A DNA stretch of 14,203 bases from an uncultured Blautia sp. (GTDB taxonomy: Bacteria; Bacillota; Clostridia; Lachnospirales; Lachnospiraceae): contig CAAFRY010000152.1 of the NCBI GenBank assembly GCA_900765525.1, positions 1-14,203 on the forward strand. The letters run 5' to 3'. The number at the start of each line of letters is the position of its first letter. Position 1 is the stretch's first letter. The notes beneath the pieces are model-generated. The model saw nothing but the letters and a program-made list of their open reading frames with translations. It did no database searches and was not told the DNA's origin. Below are positions 1-7,286 of the stretch, piece after piece. The translations under genes and the position numbers were made by a program.

Positions 1-239
1 ATAGAGGCTTCTTTAAAACACATGGCCCCAAAGGAAGAACATTCTTCCCGGAAAAGCTGGGGCCCCTGCATATTCAAAGTTTTTTCATTACTGGTTTCTT
101 CCAGAAAATCCTCTGCCCTTTCTATTCGTTTTCCCCAATACAGATTTTCTAAAATCCCATCTTTTGACAAAGAAATAATATAGCTTGTATTTCTGGTCTG
201 TAATGCAAAAAGTCTGTCGTCTATATTTTGTATGGACAT
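1..239 (-). CDS. GH36 alpha-galactosidase, N-terminal part (cut by window edge)
   Basis: Only the first 79 codons are present; the gene runs off the left edge. The start is the ATG at 237-239, preceded by GGGAGG with a short A-rich spacer, 18 bases after the GH97 stop. The N-terminus has the pattern usual for GH36 alpha-galactosidases: LQTRNTSYII at residues 13-22, then LENLYWGKRI about 15 residues later. These belong to the N-terminal beta-sandwich that precedes the catalytic barrel. No signal peptide is visible, so the enzyme should act in the cytoplasm, releasing galactose from imported raffinose- or melibiose-type sugars. It is the last gene of the operon visible here, behind the sugar importer and GH97 gene. 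The catalytic residues lie outside the window, so the family call rests on the N-terminal pattern and context. Confidence 0.75.
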   Translation of the reverse strand, partial: MSIQNIDDRLFALQTRNTSYIISLSKDGILENLYWGKRIERAEDFLEETSNEKTLNMQGPQLFREECSSFGAMCFKEAS

Positions 240-257
240 TTTTATCCTCCCGGCCTT

Positions 258-2849
258 TTATCCTTCCATTGGAATGACCACAAGTTCCTTCAAATCCGGC
301 ATGGCCTGTTGGGCCTCCAGTTCTATAGTATTTGCTCCTTTATTAAGGGAAACCAAGATTTCGCTTGCCAGCAAATCTCCCTCTTTTGTAGAACTCCACT
401 TACTGATACCGGCAAATCCGGCTGAAAATTCCTGCTCGCCGTTGATTCTGATTTTGGCTCTGGCCGTTGGCCCGGAATAGTAATGGAAACGAAGAATATA
501 ATCGCCGTTTTCAGGCAGCATAATATTTTCCATACAAAGAGTGCTTCCCGGCTCCATACCACACAGCTTCCATCCTCCCCAGGAATCCGGAAGGAAAGCG
601 CAGCCGCCTGCCAAAATTCCTGTCTCTATGGGCAGAGTAATTTTCTGGGAAGGACTGTTGAAAATAATCCGAATCTTATCAATCATCGGAACCAGCCCCT
701 GCAGTCTTTCAAAAATCAATTTCACAGAACCTCCTGTAAAATGGAACACCATAGAATAGGTGGAAAGCACAGAGCCATGGCCGCTGGAAGGAACTCTGCA
801 CTGAATCCTTGAAATACCGTCTGTGACATGAAGAAGGAAGTCTTCCTCCGCCCGGTAAAACATGCGAATCGTGGCATTCCCCTCTGGAAGATTCTCTGTG
901 CAGACAAATTCTGCACTTCCCTCCAGAGTCAGTATCGGCAGCAACCTTTCTGTAGAAACCACCCCATGTCTGCTTCCCATTCTGGGATATGCCTCCTCAC
1001 ATGAAATTTCTATATATTTATCGCACATATAGCCATCCGGTTTTAAGTTCCTAAGAGGTTCTATGTTCCTGGCTATGTACACACCGGCCCCTCCATGTTC
1101 TGTCATAGGAAGAAGCAGCACGCTGTCCTTTGTAACCTTCCTATGTTCATACAAAATCTCGTCTCCGAAGCGGTCGTCTGTGTAAATTTCCGCCTCAAAT
1201 TCTCCCTCCGGAAGAAAATCTAAAGACAAACGCTGGGTACGCTGTTGATTGCAAATGCAGCCTATTACATATTCCTCTGTTTTCTTCACCCAGCGGAGCA
1301 TAGCTACATGATTACCCGGATAGCCGGACAGCAATCGGAGGCCATCATATTTAGGCTTCAAACGGCGCAGGAAATCGGTTCCTATCCAACCTTCCAGATT
1401 ATATATGGAAGCTGCAAAGTGGGAGGCTCCACTCTCAAAAACTGCAGAAAGAGCCATCTGATGCGCCATAGATGTGTTGCGGTTTTCATTGGTAAAACCA
1501 GTGGGAGTATAATCCATGGGGCCTGCAGCATTGCGGATAAAAGGCACAGTACAATTATGTTCCGCATTAGGTAAATCACTCCACTTATAATACTCCAGAC
1601 CCATAATTCCCTCAGCAGCAATAAAATGGGGCCAGGTACGTCCCTCTCCCATAGGTTTTGTGCAGCCATGGAAATTTACCATAAGCTTTTCTCTTGCCAT
1701 AATCTTGGCCATCATACTGTACTGCCAGGCTGTATGAGCAGAGTCATTCTCAAAAATATCTATCTTTACCCCGTCAATCCCCCAGCTTTTCCACAGCGGG
1801 AAATAATAATTAGCTTTTTCCTCTGTATCTACATCCTGCATGGCAGTCCATAGCCACGGAGATACGTTTCTTTCATGGGCATAGGTACAAAAATGCCGAA
1901 TCCAGGTTTCATTCCATCCTGCATCCACCACCACAGCTTCAAAACCCATGGCGGCTGCAAAATCCACATATTCTTTTATCTCTGTATAAACCTGGGCTCC
2001 TGTGTCGTTAATCCACCATGCCCATAGGGAACGGGCCGGTTTAATCCAACTGGTATCTTCTATCTCAGAGGGAGGATTCAAATTATAGTTTAAGGTTGCA
2101 TTTACCACATCATCCAAATTCTCTTCTATCAGCAAATACCTCCAGGGTGACTGAAAAGGAAGGGAAGAGGGAACAGGCTCTCCCTTTTCTTCCGGCGCAA
2201 ATTCTAAAAGCAGGTGCCGCTGGGAAGTTCCCAGCACATGACTGACACAATAATCTCCACATTTATTTAGTACTTCCGCCTCGTTAATCATAATCCATGG
2301 CCCCTCCGAACCTTTGCTGACCAGCACCGGCATTCCGTAATGGCGCCCCTCATGGTCTGGTCCCCAGGTTGTTCTGTTGTAGGGTGCTTCATAGGTAGGC
2401 ACCCAGTTCTGAAGCCATACCTGGTCAAATTCCTCTGGAAAACAAAAATCCGTACTTTCCCTTTTTACAAAGATTTTTTCTCCCTCCAGGGGAATCTCAT
2501 AACGAAAAGCCGCACCATTGTCATAAGCCCGTACCACTAAATTCAGAGGTATTTCCCCTTTCACAAACCCCAGGCAGGTTTCCATACAATGGTTCTCATA
2601 AGTTTCCTTCTTCCCTGCAGGTAAACAATAACTCTCCCTGATTTCTCTGGAAGTCTTCTGTTCAACGAACTGAAGATTTTCTCTGAAGTCTCCCAAACTG
2701 CTATCTATTCCCAGAGAACCCTCTGCACAGAACTCGTGATTTAAGCTCACTGCGTAGAGAATAGAGCCTTTATTGTCTAGACATATATCTATTTCCAGCT
2801 TTTTATTAGGTGAGAAAATTCTCCACATATCCTTCTCCTTTTCTCTCAT
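258..2849 (-). CDS. GH97 family glycosidase (probable retaining alpha-galactosidase) with C-terminal beta-sandwich extension
   Basis: The product is 863 aa and has no signal peptide, so it is probably cytoplasmic. Residues 1-260 match the GH97 N-terminal beta-sandwich (SPNKKLEIDI; later WGPDHEGRHYGMP). Residues 270-600 are the barrel and C-cap, with VVVDAGW (307-312), GIDGVKID (357-364), VNFHGCTKP (391-399), GRTWP (403-407) and GLEY (417-420). Asp364 lies where retaining GH97 enzymes carry the nucleophile, and Glu419, 55 residues later, fits the acid/base. That favours a retaining alpha-galactosidase over a SusB-type inverting alpha-glucosidase. Residues about 610-863 are extra to the usual roughly 650-700 aa. 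They look like one or two beta-sandwich, CBM-like modules; the last has GDYILRFHYYSG and KGANTIELEA. A second in-frame ATG at 2828 (residue 8) has a better AAGGAG at good spacing and may be the true start. Substrate specificity is inferred. Confidence 0.88.
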   Translation of the reverse strand: MREKEKDMWRIFSPNKKLEIDICLDNKGSILYAVSLNHEFCAEGSLGIDSSLGDFRENLQFVEQKTSREIRESYCLPAGKKETYENHCMETCLGFVKGEIPLNLVVRAYDNGAAFRYEIPLEGEKIFVKRESTDFCFPEEFDQVWLQNWVPTYEAPYNRTTWGPDHEGRHYGMPVLVSKGSEGPWIMINEAEVLNKCGDYCVSHVLGTSQRHLLLEFAPEEKGEPVPSSLPFQSPWRYLLIEENLDDVVNATLNYNLNPPSEIEDTSWIKPARSLWAWWINDTGAQVYTEIKEYVDFAAAMGFEAVVVDAGWNETWIRHFCTYAHERNVSPWLWTAMQDVDTEEKANYYFPLWKSWGIDGVKIDIFENDSAHTAWQYSMMAKIMAREKLMVNFHGCTKPMGEGRTWPHFIAAEGIMGLEYYKWSDLPNAEHNCTVPFIRNAAGPMDYTPTGFTNENRNTSMAHQMALSAVFESGASHFAASIYNLEGWIGTDFLRRLKPKYDGLRLLSGYPGNHVAMLRWVKKTEEYVIGCICNQQRTQRLSLDFLPEGEFEAEIYTDDRFGDEILYEHRKVTKDSVLLLPMTEHGGAGVYIARNIEPLRNLKPDGYMCDKYIEISCEEAYPRMGSRHGVVSTERLLPILTLEGSAEFVCTENLPEGNATIRMFYRAEEDFLLHVTDGISRIQCRVPSSGHGSVLSTYSMVFHFTGGSVKLIFERLQGLVPMIDKIRIIFNSPSQKITLPIETGILAGGCAFLPDSWGGWKLCGMEPGSTLCMENIMLPENGDYILRFHYYSGPTARAKIRINGEQEFSAGFAGISKWSSTKEGDLLASEILVSLNKGANTIELEAQQAMPDLKELVVIPMEG

Positions 2850-2852
2850 AAA

Positions 2853-3689
2853 TCATCCTTTTACTGCACTGTCCATGGCTCCCTGGATAAAGTATTTCTG
2901 CAGAAATAAATACGCTGCCACCACGGGAATAATAGCTACCACAGCGCAGGCCGCCGCTCCATTCAAGTCATTCATCTGTTCCCCAAAAAACTGCTTTATG
3001 GTAAGCGTCACATTGTACATCTCTTTTGTCTGTAACACATACAGAGAATAACCATATTCATTCCAGGTGGAAACCGCCTGCATCAACACTACAGATGCTG
3101 TCACCGGCTTTAGCTGAGGCATTACCACCCGGAAAAATGTAGTGAGAATTCCTGCTCCATCCATATAAGCCGCCTCATCCAGAGATATAGGGATAGAAGA
3201 AATAAAATTTGTATACATATAGGTAGCCACAGGAAGTCCAAAGGCCCCGCATATAGCAATAATCCCCCAGTAGGTAGACACTGCGTGAATGGAAACCAGC
3301 GTAGAATAAATTCCTACTACCATAGACATGCCCGGAACCATCATCACACCCAGAACGAAAAGCTTCATGGCTGTGCTGAGGCGGCTTTTATTCCTTGCCA
3401 TGGGATATGCCGCCAGACATCCTACCACCACAACAACCAGTACAGTTCCCATGGTTATGATAAAAGAGTTTTTTACAGCATTCATAATACCGCTGTTTTG
3501 AAACACTTGTATGTAGTTTTCCCAGTACGGATAGCTGGGAGGCAGCAGCCGGGAAGTGTACTCTGTTACCGGTTTCAGGGAAGTCATGACCACCACATAG
3601 ATGGGCAGCAGGTAAATTACCAGAATCACTGCCGAAACCAAGTATTTCCACCATTGGATTTTTCCTTTTCTTTTTGTATTGCTTTTCAT
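2853..3689 (-). CDS. Carbohydrate ABC transporter permease, MalG type
   Basis: This is one of the two membrane subunits of the sugar importer. It has about six hydrophobic segments; the first is at residues 17-36 of a 278-aa product. The ATPase-contacting EAA loop reads EAAYMDGAG (172-180) and ends in VVMPQL. The C-terminus QKYFIQGAMDSAVKG is typical of MalG-like subunits. The open frame continues upstream to a TTG at 3734, which would overlap the preceding permease. I prefer the ATG at 3689: it gives the usual family length and a normal cytoplasmic N-terminus (MKSNTKRKG), and leaves a 19-base gap to the previous stop. The ribosome binding site is poor (AGG about 9 bases upstream), so translational coupling is likely. 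Its stop lies 3 bases before the first possible GH97 start. Confidence 0.93.
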   Translation of the reverse strand: MKSNTKRKGKIQWWKYLVSAVILVIYLLPIYVVVMTSLKPVTEYTSRLLPPSYPYWENYIQVFQNSGIMNAVKNSFIITMGTVLVVVVVGCLAAYPMARNKSRLSTAMKLFVLGVMMVPGMSMVVGIYSTLVSIHAVSTYWGIIAICGAFGLPVATYMYTNFISSIPISLDEAAYMDGAGILTTFFRVVMPQLKPVTASVVLMQAVSTWNEYGYSLYVLQTKEMYNVTLTIKQFFGEQMNDLNGAAACAVVAIIPVVAAYLFLQKYFIQGAMDSAVKG

Positions 3690-3708
3690 CTCTTCACGCC
3701 TGCTTTCT

Positions 3709-4578
3709 TTAGGAATCAATACTCTTTTTCTCAAAATAACGGTTCCCCGCCAATGAAAAAATCATAATAACAAGAAAAGACGTGACTCCGATAGCAGAAG
3801 CATATCCCGCCTTTTCTGCCAGAAAATACTGACTGTTTAAATATGTCATCAAAGAGTGGGTGGCATAATTTGGCCCTCCATTGGTCAGAGAAATAATACC
3901 ATCGAAAATTTTCAGTCCATTGATAAGGTCAATCATAACTGCAGTAGTAACAGCCGGTACCAGCATAGGCAGGGTTACATACCTAAACTGTGCAAACTTG
4001 TCGGCTCCGTCTATCTGTGCCGCCTCTAAATATGTTTTTGATATATTCTGAAGTCCTGAAAGATAAATAATCATGCAGTATCCCGCATACTGCCAGATAT
4101 TTATCACCGTAATAAAGAACACACCCCATTTTCCGTCAGCCAGCCAGTCCACCGGCTGTATTCCAAACACAGACAAAATATCGTTCAGCACCCCATTGTC
4201 ATAGGTCAGGAAAAAATACATAATATATCCCATTATCAGGCTGGAAATCATAATAGGCATATAGATTACCACCCGCACCAGATTATTCCCTTTAAAACGG
4301 GAATTCACGAATAGCGCAGCCCCAAGTCCTATTACATTCTGGAGTACAGTGGAAACGATACTGTAAATCAGCGTATTTCCAAAAGCCACCCAATACCTTT
4401 TATCAGAAAGCATCTCCACATAATTCTGAATCCCCACAAAGGCTTTTTCCGGAGAATAGCCATTCCATCTGCACAAGGAAATATATACTGTCTCACAGAA
4501 AGGCCGTATTACAAAAAGCAGAATCAGGCAGATGGCCGGAAGATAAAAAAGATTCATTTTCATTGTCCGTTTTTTCAT
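3709..4578 (-). CDS. Carbohydrate ABC transporter permease, MalF type
   Basis: This is the partner membrane subunit of the importer, 289 aa from the chosen start. The first membrane helix is at about residues 9-27 and six helices are likely. The EAA loop is EAAQIDGAD (185-193) followed by VTLPML. LTNGGPNYAT (231-240) is characteristic of MalF-like sugar permeases. The frame is open back to an ATG at 4626, but the first eight residues of that version (MYFNETAP) are encoded by the arm of an inverted repeat. No ribosome binding site precedes that ATG. The ATG at 4578 has GGGAG just upstream and gives the usual MKKRTMKMNLFYLP start, so I chose it. It pairs with the MalG-type subunit; the ATPase is not in the window. 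Confidence 0.92.
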   Translation of the reverse strand: MKKRTMKMNLFYLPAICLILLFVIRPFCETVYISLCRWNGYSPEKAFVGIQNYVEMLSDKRYWVAFGNTLIYSIVSTVLQNVIGLGAALFVNSRFKGNNLVRVVIYMPIMISSLIMGYIMYFFLTYDNGVLNDILSVFGIQPVDWLADGKWGVFFITVINIWQYAGYCMIIYLSGLQNISKTYLEAAQIDGADKFAQFRYVTLPMLVPAVTTAVMIDLINGLKIFDGIISLTNGGPNYATHSLMTYLNSQYFLAEKAGYASAIGVTSFLVIMIFSLAGNRYFEKKSIDS

Positions 4579-4603
4579 CTTACTCCCACTTTCATACATA
4601 ACT

Positions 4604-4697
4604 GGGGCTGTCTCATTAAAATACATCTTAGGCTCACAGCGACGCAGATTGAGTAATAAAATACATAAATACTCTCAAAGTTTCATGGGACAGCCCC
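4604..4697 (-). repeat. Imperfect inverted repeat / intercistronic hairpin between binding-protein and permease genes
   Basis: The left arm at 4604-4620 (GGGGCTGTCTCATTAAA) is nearly the reverse complement of 4681-4697. Fifteen of 17 positions pair, enclosing about 60 bases. No T-run follows it in the direction of transcription, so it is not a classical terminator. It could act as an mRNA stabiliser or partial processing site, raising binding-protein output relative to the permeases, as is common in sugar-import operons. It could also be a short inverted-repeat mobile remnant. The arm matches the terminator arm at 10998-11014 at 15 of 17 bases. Confidence 0.7.
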
Positions 4698-4710
4698 GCC
4701 AGTTTCCTGA

Positions 4711-6027
4711 TTATTCCTGTGCTACATATTTATCTGCGAAAGTGCTCTTCAAAATATCAACCCCGGCTTTTACGCCCTCTTCTGTGGGATTCATAAACAC
4801 CTCAATCACTGCGTCCATCTGGGCATTGTACATACCGTTAGGCAGATATTCCCGGTCAAACAAATTATCATAGAAAATATCTCCTTCAAAGGTAGCCTGG
4901 CTTTCCAGGAAGGCCTGGTATGTTACATTAGAAGTATCCATGCCATCCATAGCAGGAAGTCCGCCGTCCAGGTTCATAATCTTGTCTGCTGTCTCTGACT
5001 GGGCAAGATAATTCAGGAATTCTTTGGCTGCATCCATATATTCTGTGTCTTTCCAGATACCAAAGCAGCTTCCCTCCCCAATCATGTACTGGGACTTTCC
5101 TTCTTCTGTAGTGCAGGGGATAGGCATAATTCCCAATTGGGCATCCGGCGCCACATTCAGCACTTTTGCAATCTCCACTTCTGTACTGAATCCGCACTCA
5201 TTATTTCCTAAGGCCGTCATGGTAGCCGCATCATCCGCTGTTACCAGGTTCGTATTCATATACCCTTTGTCCACCATCTCTGCAATCTGTTCCAGAACGC
5301 AGGCTCCGTTGGCATCCCAGTCAAAACTTCCGTCCTTAAAAGCATCTCCTGAAGGATAGATGCTTCCTTCTGTGGTATAGTAAGCCGGAGAAAAAGCATT
5401 ATATACGGTAGCTGCTGTCCAGGTATCTTTGCCTCCTACGAAAAATGGTGTAACCCCGGAGGTCTTAATCTGTTCGCAGGCATCCATAAAATCATCCATG
5501 GTACGAATATTTGCCGGGTCTATCCCAGCATTTTCCAATACTGTTTTATTATATACAATACCATTTACCTGTTGGGTCACAGGAAGCACATAAATATCTT
5601 GATTTTCATCAGAAACCACAGATAAAACCGCATCATCAATCTTGTTATACCAGGATTCCTCTGTCAAAGGCTCCAGATATTCTTTATAACGTATCAAAGA
5701 CCATCCGTGAGTCACAAAAACATCCGGCATATCTCCGGAAGCCATCCTGGTTTTCATAACCGATTCATAATCAGAGCCTGGCGTAATAAGTTCGATTCCA
5801 ATACCAGTTTCCTCTGTAAAATCATCCAGTACTGCCCGAAATTGCTCCAAAGGGTCACCTGTATAAATCACTTCCACCTCCAGGGTAACCTCCTGATTGG
5901 AGGCTTCACTGTTATCCTCATCCTTTGTTTCATTTCCATTCTGTCCATCATTACAGCCTGCCAACATCCCCGCTGTCACAACCGTGGCTAATCCCAGTGA
6001 AATCATTGCTTTCCATCTTTTTTTCAT
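4711..6027 (-). CDS. Sugar ABC transporter substrate-binding lipoprotein (family 1)
   Basis: A 438-aa extracellular binding protein that captures the sugar for the two downstream permeases. Residues 1-24 form a lipoprotein signal peptide (MKKRWK, hydrophobic stretch, lipobox MLAGC) with lipidated Cys25. An acidic, Asn/Glu-rich linker follows to about residue 48. The rest has the family 1 (MalE-like) look, for example IYTGDPLEQF near the start of the mature domain, a DVFVTHGWS segment and KEFLNYLAQSE in the C-terminal lobe. The start ATG has a strong AGGAGG seven bases upstream. It is the first gene of the operon, expressed from the promoter at 6096-6124. The hairpin after it may let it be made in excess over the membrane subunits. 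The bound sugar cannot be read directly; alpha-galactosides are inferred from the GH36 and GH97 genes downstream. Confidence 0.95.
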   Translation of the reverse strand: MKKRWKAMISLGLATVVTAGMLAGCNDGQNGNETKDEDNSEASNQEVTLEVEVIYTGDPLEQFRAVLDDFTEETGIGIELITPGSDYESVMKTRMASGDMPDVFVTHGWSLIRYKEYLEPLTEESWYNKIDDAVLSVVSDENQDIYVLPVTQQVNGIVYNKTVLENAGIDPANIRTMDDFMDACEQIKTSGVTPFFVGGKDTWTAATVYNAFSPAYYTTEGSIYPSGDAFKDGSFDWDANGACVLEQIAEMVDKGYMNTNLVTADDAATMTALGNNECGFSTEVEIAKVLNVAPDAQLGIMPIPCTTEEGKSQYMIGEGSCFGIWKDTEYMDAAKEFLNYLAQSETADKIMNLDGGLPAMDGMDTSNVTYQAFLESQATFEGDIFYDNLFDREYLPNGMYNAQMDAVIEVFMNPTEEGVKAGVDILKSTFADKYVAQE

Positions 6028-6095
6028 AACAATCCTCCTCGTATACTTTTTCTTAGCTTACCCATATAACTTGTCTTTAGTTATCTTGTGAAATC

Positions 6096-6124
6096 ATTAT
6101 ATACGAATCGGTTAGGGTATAAAG
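6096..6124 (-). promoter_or_regulatory. Promoter of the sugar-uptake operon
   Basis: A perfect TATAAT lies on the minus strand at 6096-6101. At 17-base spacing the -35 position (6119-6124) reads CTTTAT, far from TTGACA, so an activator is probably needed. The predicted 5' leader is about 60 bases and ends at the AGGAGG of the binding-protein gene. Confidence 0.65.
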
Positions 6125-6129
6125 GGGTC

Positions 6130-6160
6130 TATTTTTGTAAAAAAAGAGTTATTTTTTTAC
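6130..6160 (-). promoter_or_regulatory. Putative activator-binding region: 20-bp-spaced repeats and A/T inverted repeat
   Basis: Two TATTTTT half-sites (6130-6136 and 6150-6156) are in the same orientation and offset by 20 bp, about two helical turns. They sit immediately upstream of a weak -35. This geometry is usual for AraC/YesN-type activators. Overlapping them is a perfect 9-bp inverted repeat (GTAAAAAAA at 6137-6145 and TTTTTTTAC at 6152-6160). No regulator gene is in the window, and A/T richness lowers the weight of the match. Confidence 0.4.
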
Positions 6161-6269
6161 AGCCACGAAAGAACAACCCCTTTCTTTGACTGCTGCATTT
6201 ACGTCTCACACTCTTCCTCTATCCCTCATATACTATCAGGAAACCCCAACTGGAAAGGCCCAAAAGGCA

Positions 6270-7184
6270 ATGAACGACTATATCATTTTATCTATAGAAA
6301 CCCATCTTTTCTTCGGCAGAATCATGAAAGAGCATTCTTTTTTCCTGCAGGCAGGTTTTCCCTCCTGTAAAAAAGAGTGGATAGAAGAAGCCGATTCCCT
6401 ACGGCAGAAATTTGAATGCTTTTTGGAGGATGTGCTGAAAATCTCCGATGGCCATGTGCGGGAAAGAGTTTTATGTTCCGGGGAGCTGGTTACGGAGTAC
6501 ACCATCCCCGCAGAAAAACGTTCCTCAGCTTTAAGCTGTATTCCCATTGACAGCAAAATATCAGAGCGGACAGCGCAGCTTCGATGCAATTGCTCCCAGG
6601 GGCATGACCCCAAGCTTTATCACACAGTTCACCGCTTAAACCAACGGGCGCTGCGGCTGCTGCGTGAATTGATTAGCTTTAAGGAACACATTTTGCGGGA
6701 GGTAAGTAAGGGAACTCTTTTCACGTTCAACTATCCTCTTCTTATCAAACATATCCTGCGGGAAGCCAGATTGTATCAGGAAATTGTGGAACAGCTTCTT
6801 TCAAACAAAAATCTTACCTGTCAAAATATTTATGAAACGGAAGCCTTCTGGAACCAAATCATGATGGAACATGCCTGGTTCATCCGGGGACTTTTGGACC
6901 CCTCAGAACCTGAACTCATTGAGACGGCTAATGAGTTTTCCAAAGATTACGCCCGTCTTCTGGAGGAAGCCTGCCGCAAGGAGCGCTGCGCAAATGCTAT
7001 GTCGGAAACAATAGCAGAATCCACACTTGAAGAAACTTTAAAATACCGTGATTTCAAAGCCGCTGGCACAAAAGGAATTCTGGAATGCAAAATTTCCTCT
7101 ATCATTCTTCCTCTGCTGGCAGACCATGTACTGCGGGAAGCCAATCATTATCTCCGCATGTTGGAAACAGGCCGGACTCAGTAA
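6270..7184 (+). CDS. DUF2935 domain protein
   Basis: The only plus-strand gene: an all-helical 304-aa protein with two related halves. The first half begins with ETHLFFGRIMKEH (residues 10-22) and holds LIKHILREARLYQ. The second repeats the theme with QIMMEHAWFIRGLLDP and LLADHVLREANHY. This matches the Firmicutes DUF2935 family, whose conserved Glu/His pairs suggest a ferritin-like metal-binding helical bundle; its role is unknown. The frame is open to a TTG at 6186, but that start has no ribosome binding site and would add 28 non-family residues. The ATG at 6270 places the family N-terminus at residue 1, although its ribosome binding site is also weak (GGAAAGG, 11 bases upstream). It is divergent from the sugar operon and convergent with the LarA-like gene, with no obvious functional link to either. 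Confidence 0.85.
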   Translation: MNDYIILSIETHLFFGRIMKEHSFFLQAGFPSCKKEWIEEADSLRQKFECFLEDVLKISDGHVRERVLCSGELVTEYTIPAEKRSSALSCIPIDSKISERTAQLRCNCSQGHDPKLYHTVHRLNQRALRLLRELISFKEHILREVSKGTLFTFNYPLLIKHILREARLYQEIVEQLLSNKNLTCQNIYETEAFWNQIMMEHAWFIRGLLDPSEPELIETANEFSKDYARLLEEACRKERCANAMSETIAESTLEETLKYRDFKAAGTKGILECKISSIILPLLADHVLREANHYLRMLETGRTQ

Positions 7185-7194
7185 GGATAAAACA

Positions 7195-7223
7195 ACAGCG
7201 CACGGCCTCAGGCCGTGCGCTGT
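7195..7223 (-). terminator. Intrinsic terminator of the LarA-like operon (possibly bidirectional)
   Basis: A perfect 13-bp GC-rich stem (ACAGCGCACGGCC and its complement) closes on a 3-base loop. On the minus strand it is followed by TGTTTTATC, fitting a terminator about 65 bases after the LarA-like stop. On the plus strand the following bases are A-rich, so its use by the DUF2935 gene is less certain. Confidence 0.85.
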
Positions 7224-7286
7224 AATGCACTAAATATAAGTTTTATCACGAATCTGAATAATGTCTGCAGGATTCTCTCTTCCGGC

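Noticed and set aside
3690..3734. TTG start extending the MalG-type permease by 15 residues
   Set aside because: No ribosome binding site, overlap with the preceding gene and non-family residues; the ATG at 3689 gives normal length.
3285..3767. 160-aa plus-strand open frame
   Set aside because: It is antisense to the MalG-type permease; the His/Gln/Ser-rich product is a reading-frame shadow.
6186..6269. TTG start extending the DUF2935 protein by 28 residues
   Set aside because: No ribosome binding site, and the extra residues do not resemble the family N-terminus.
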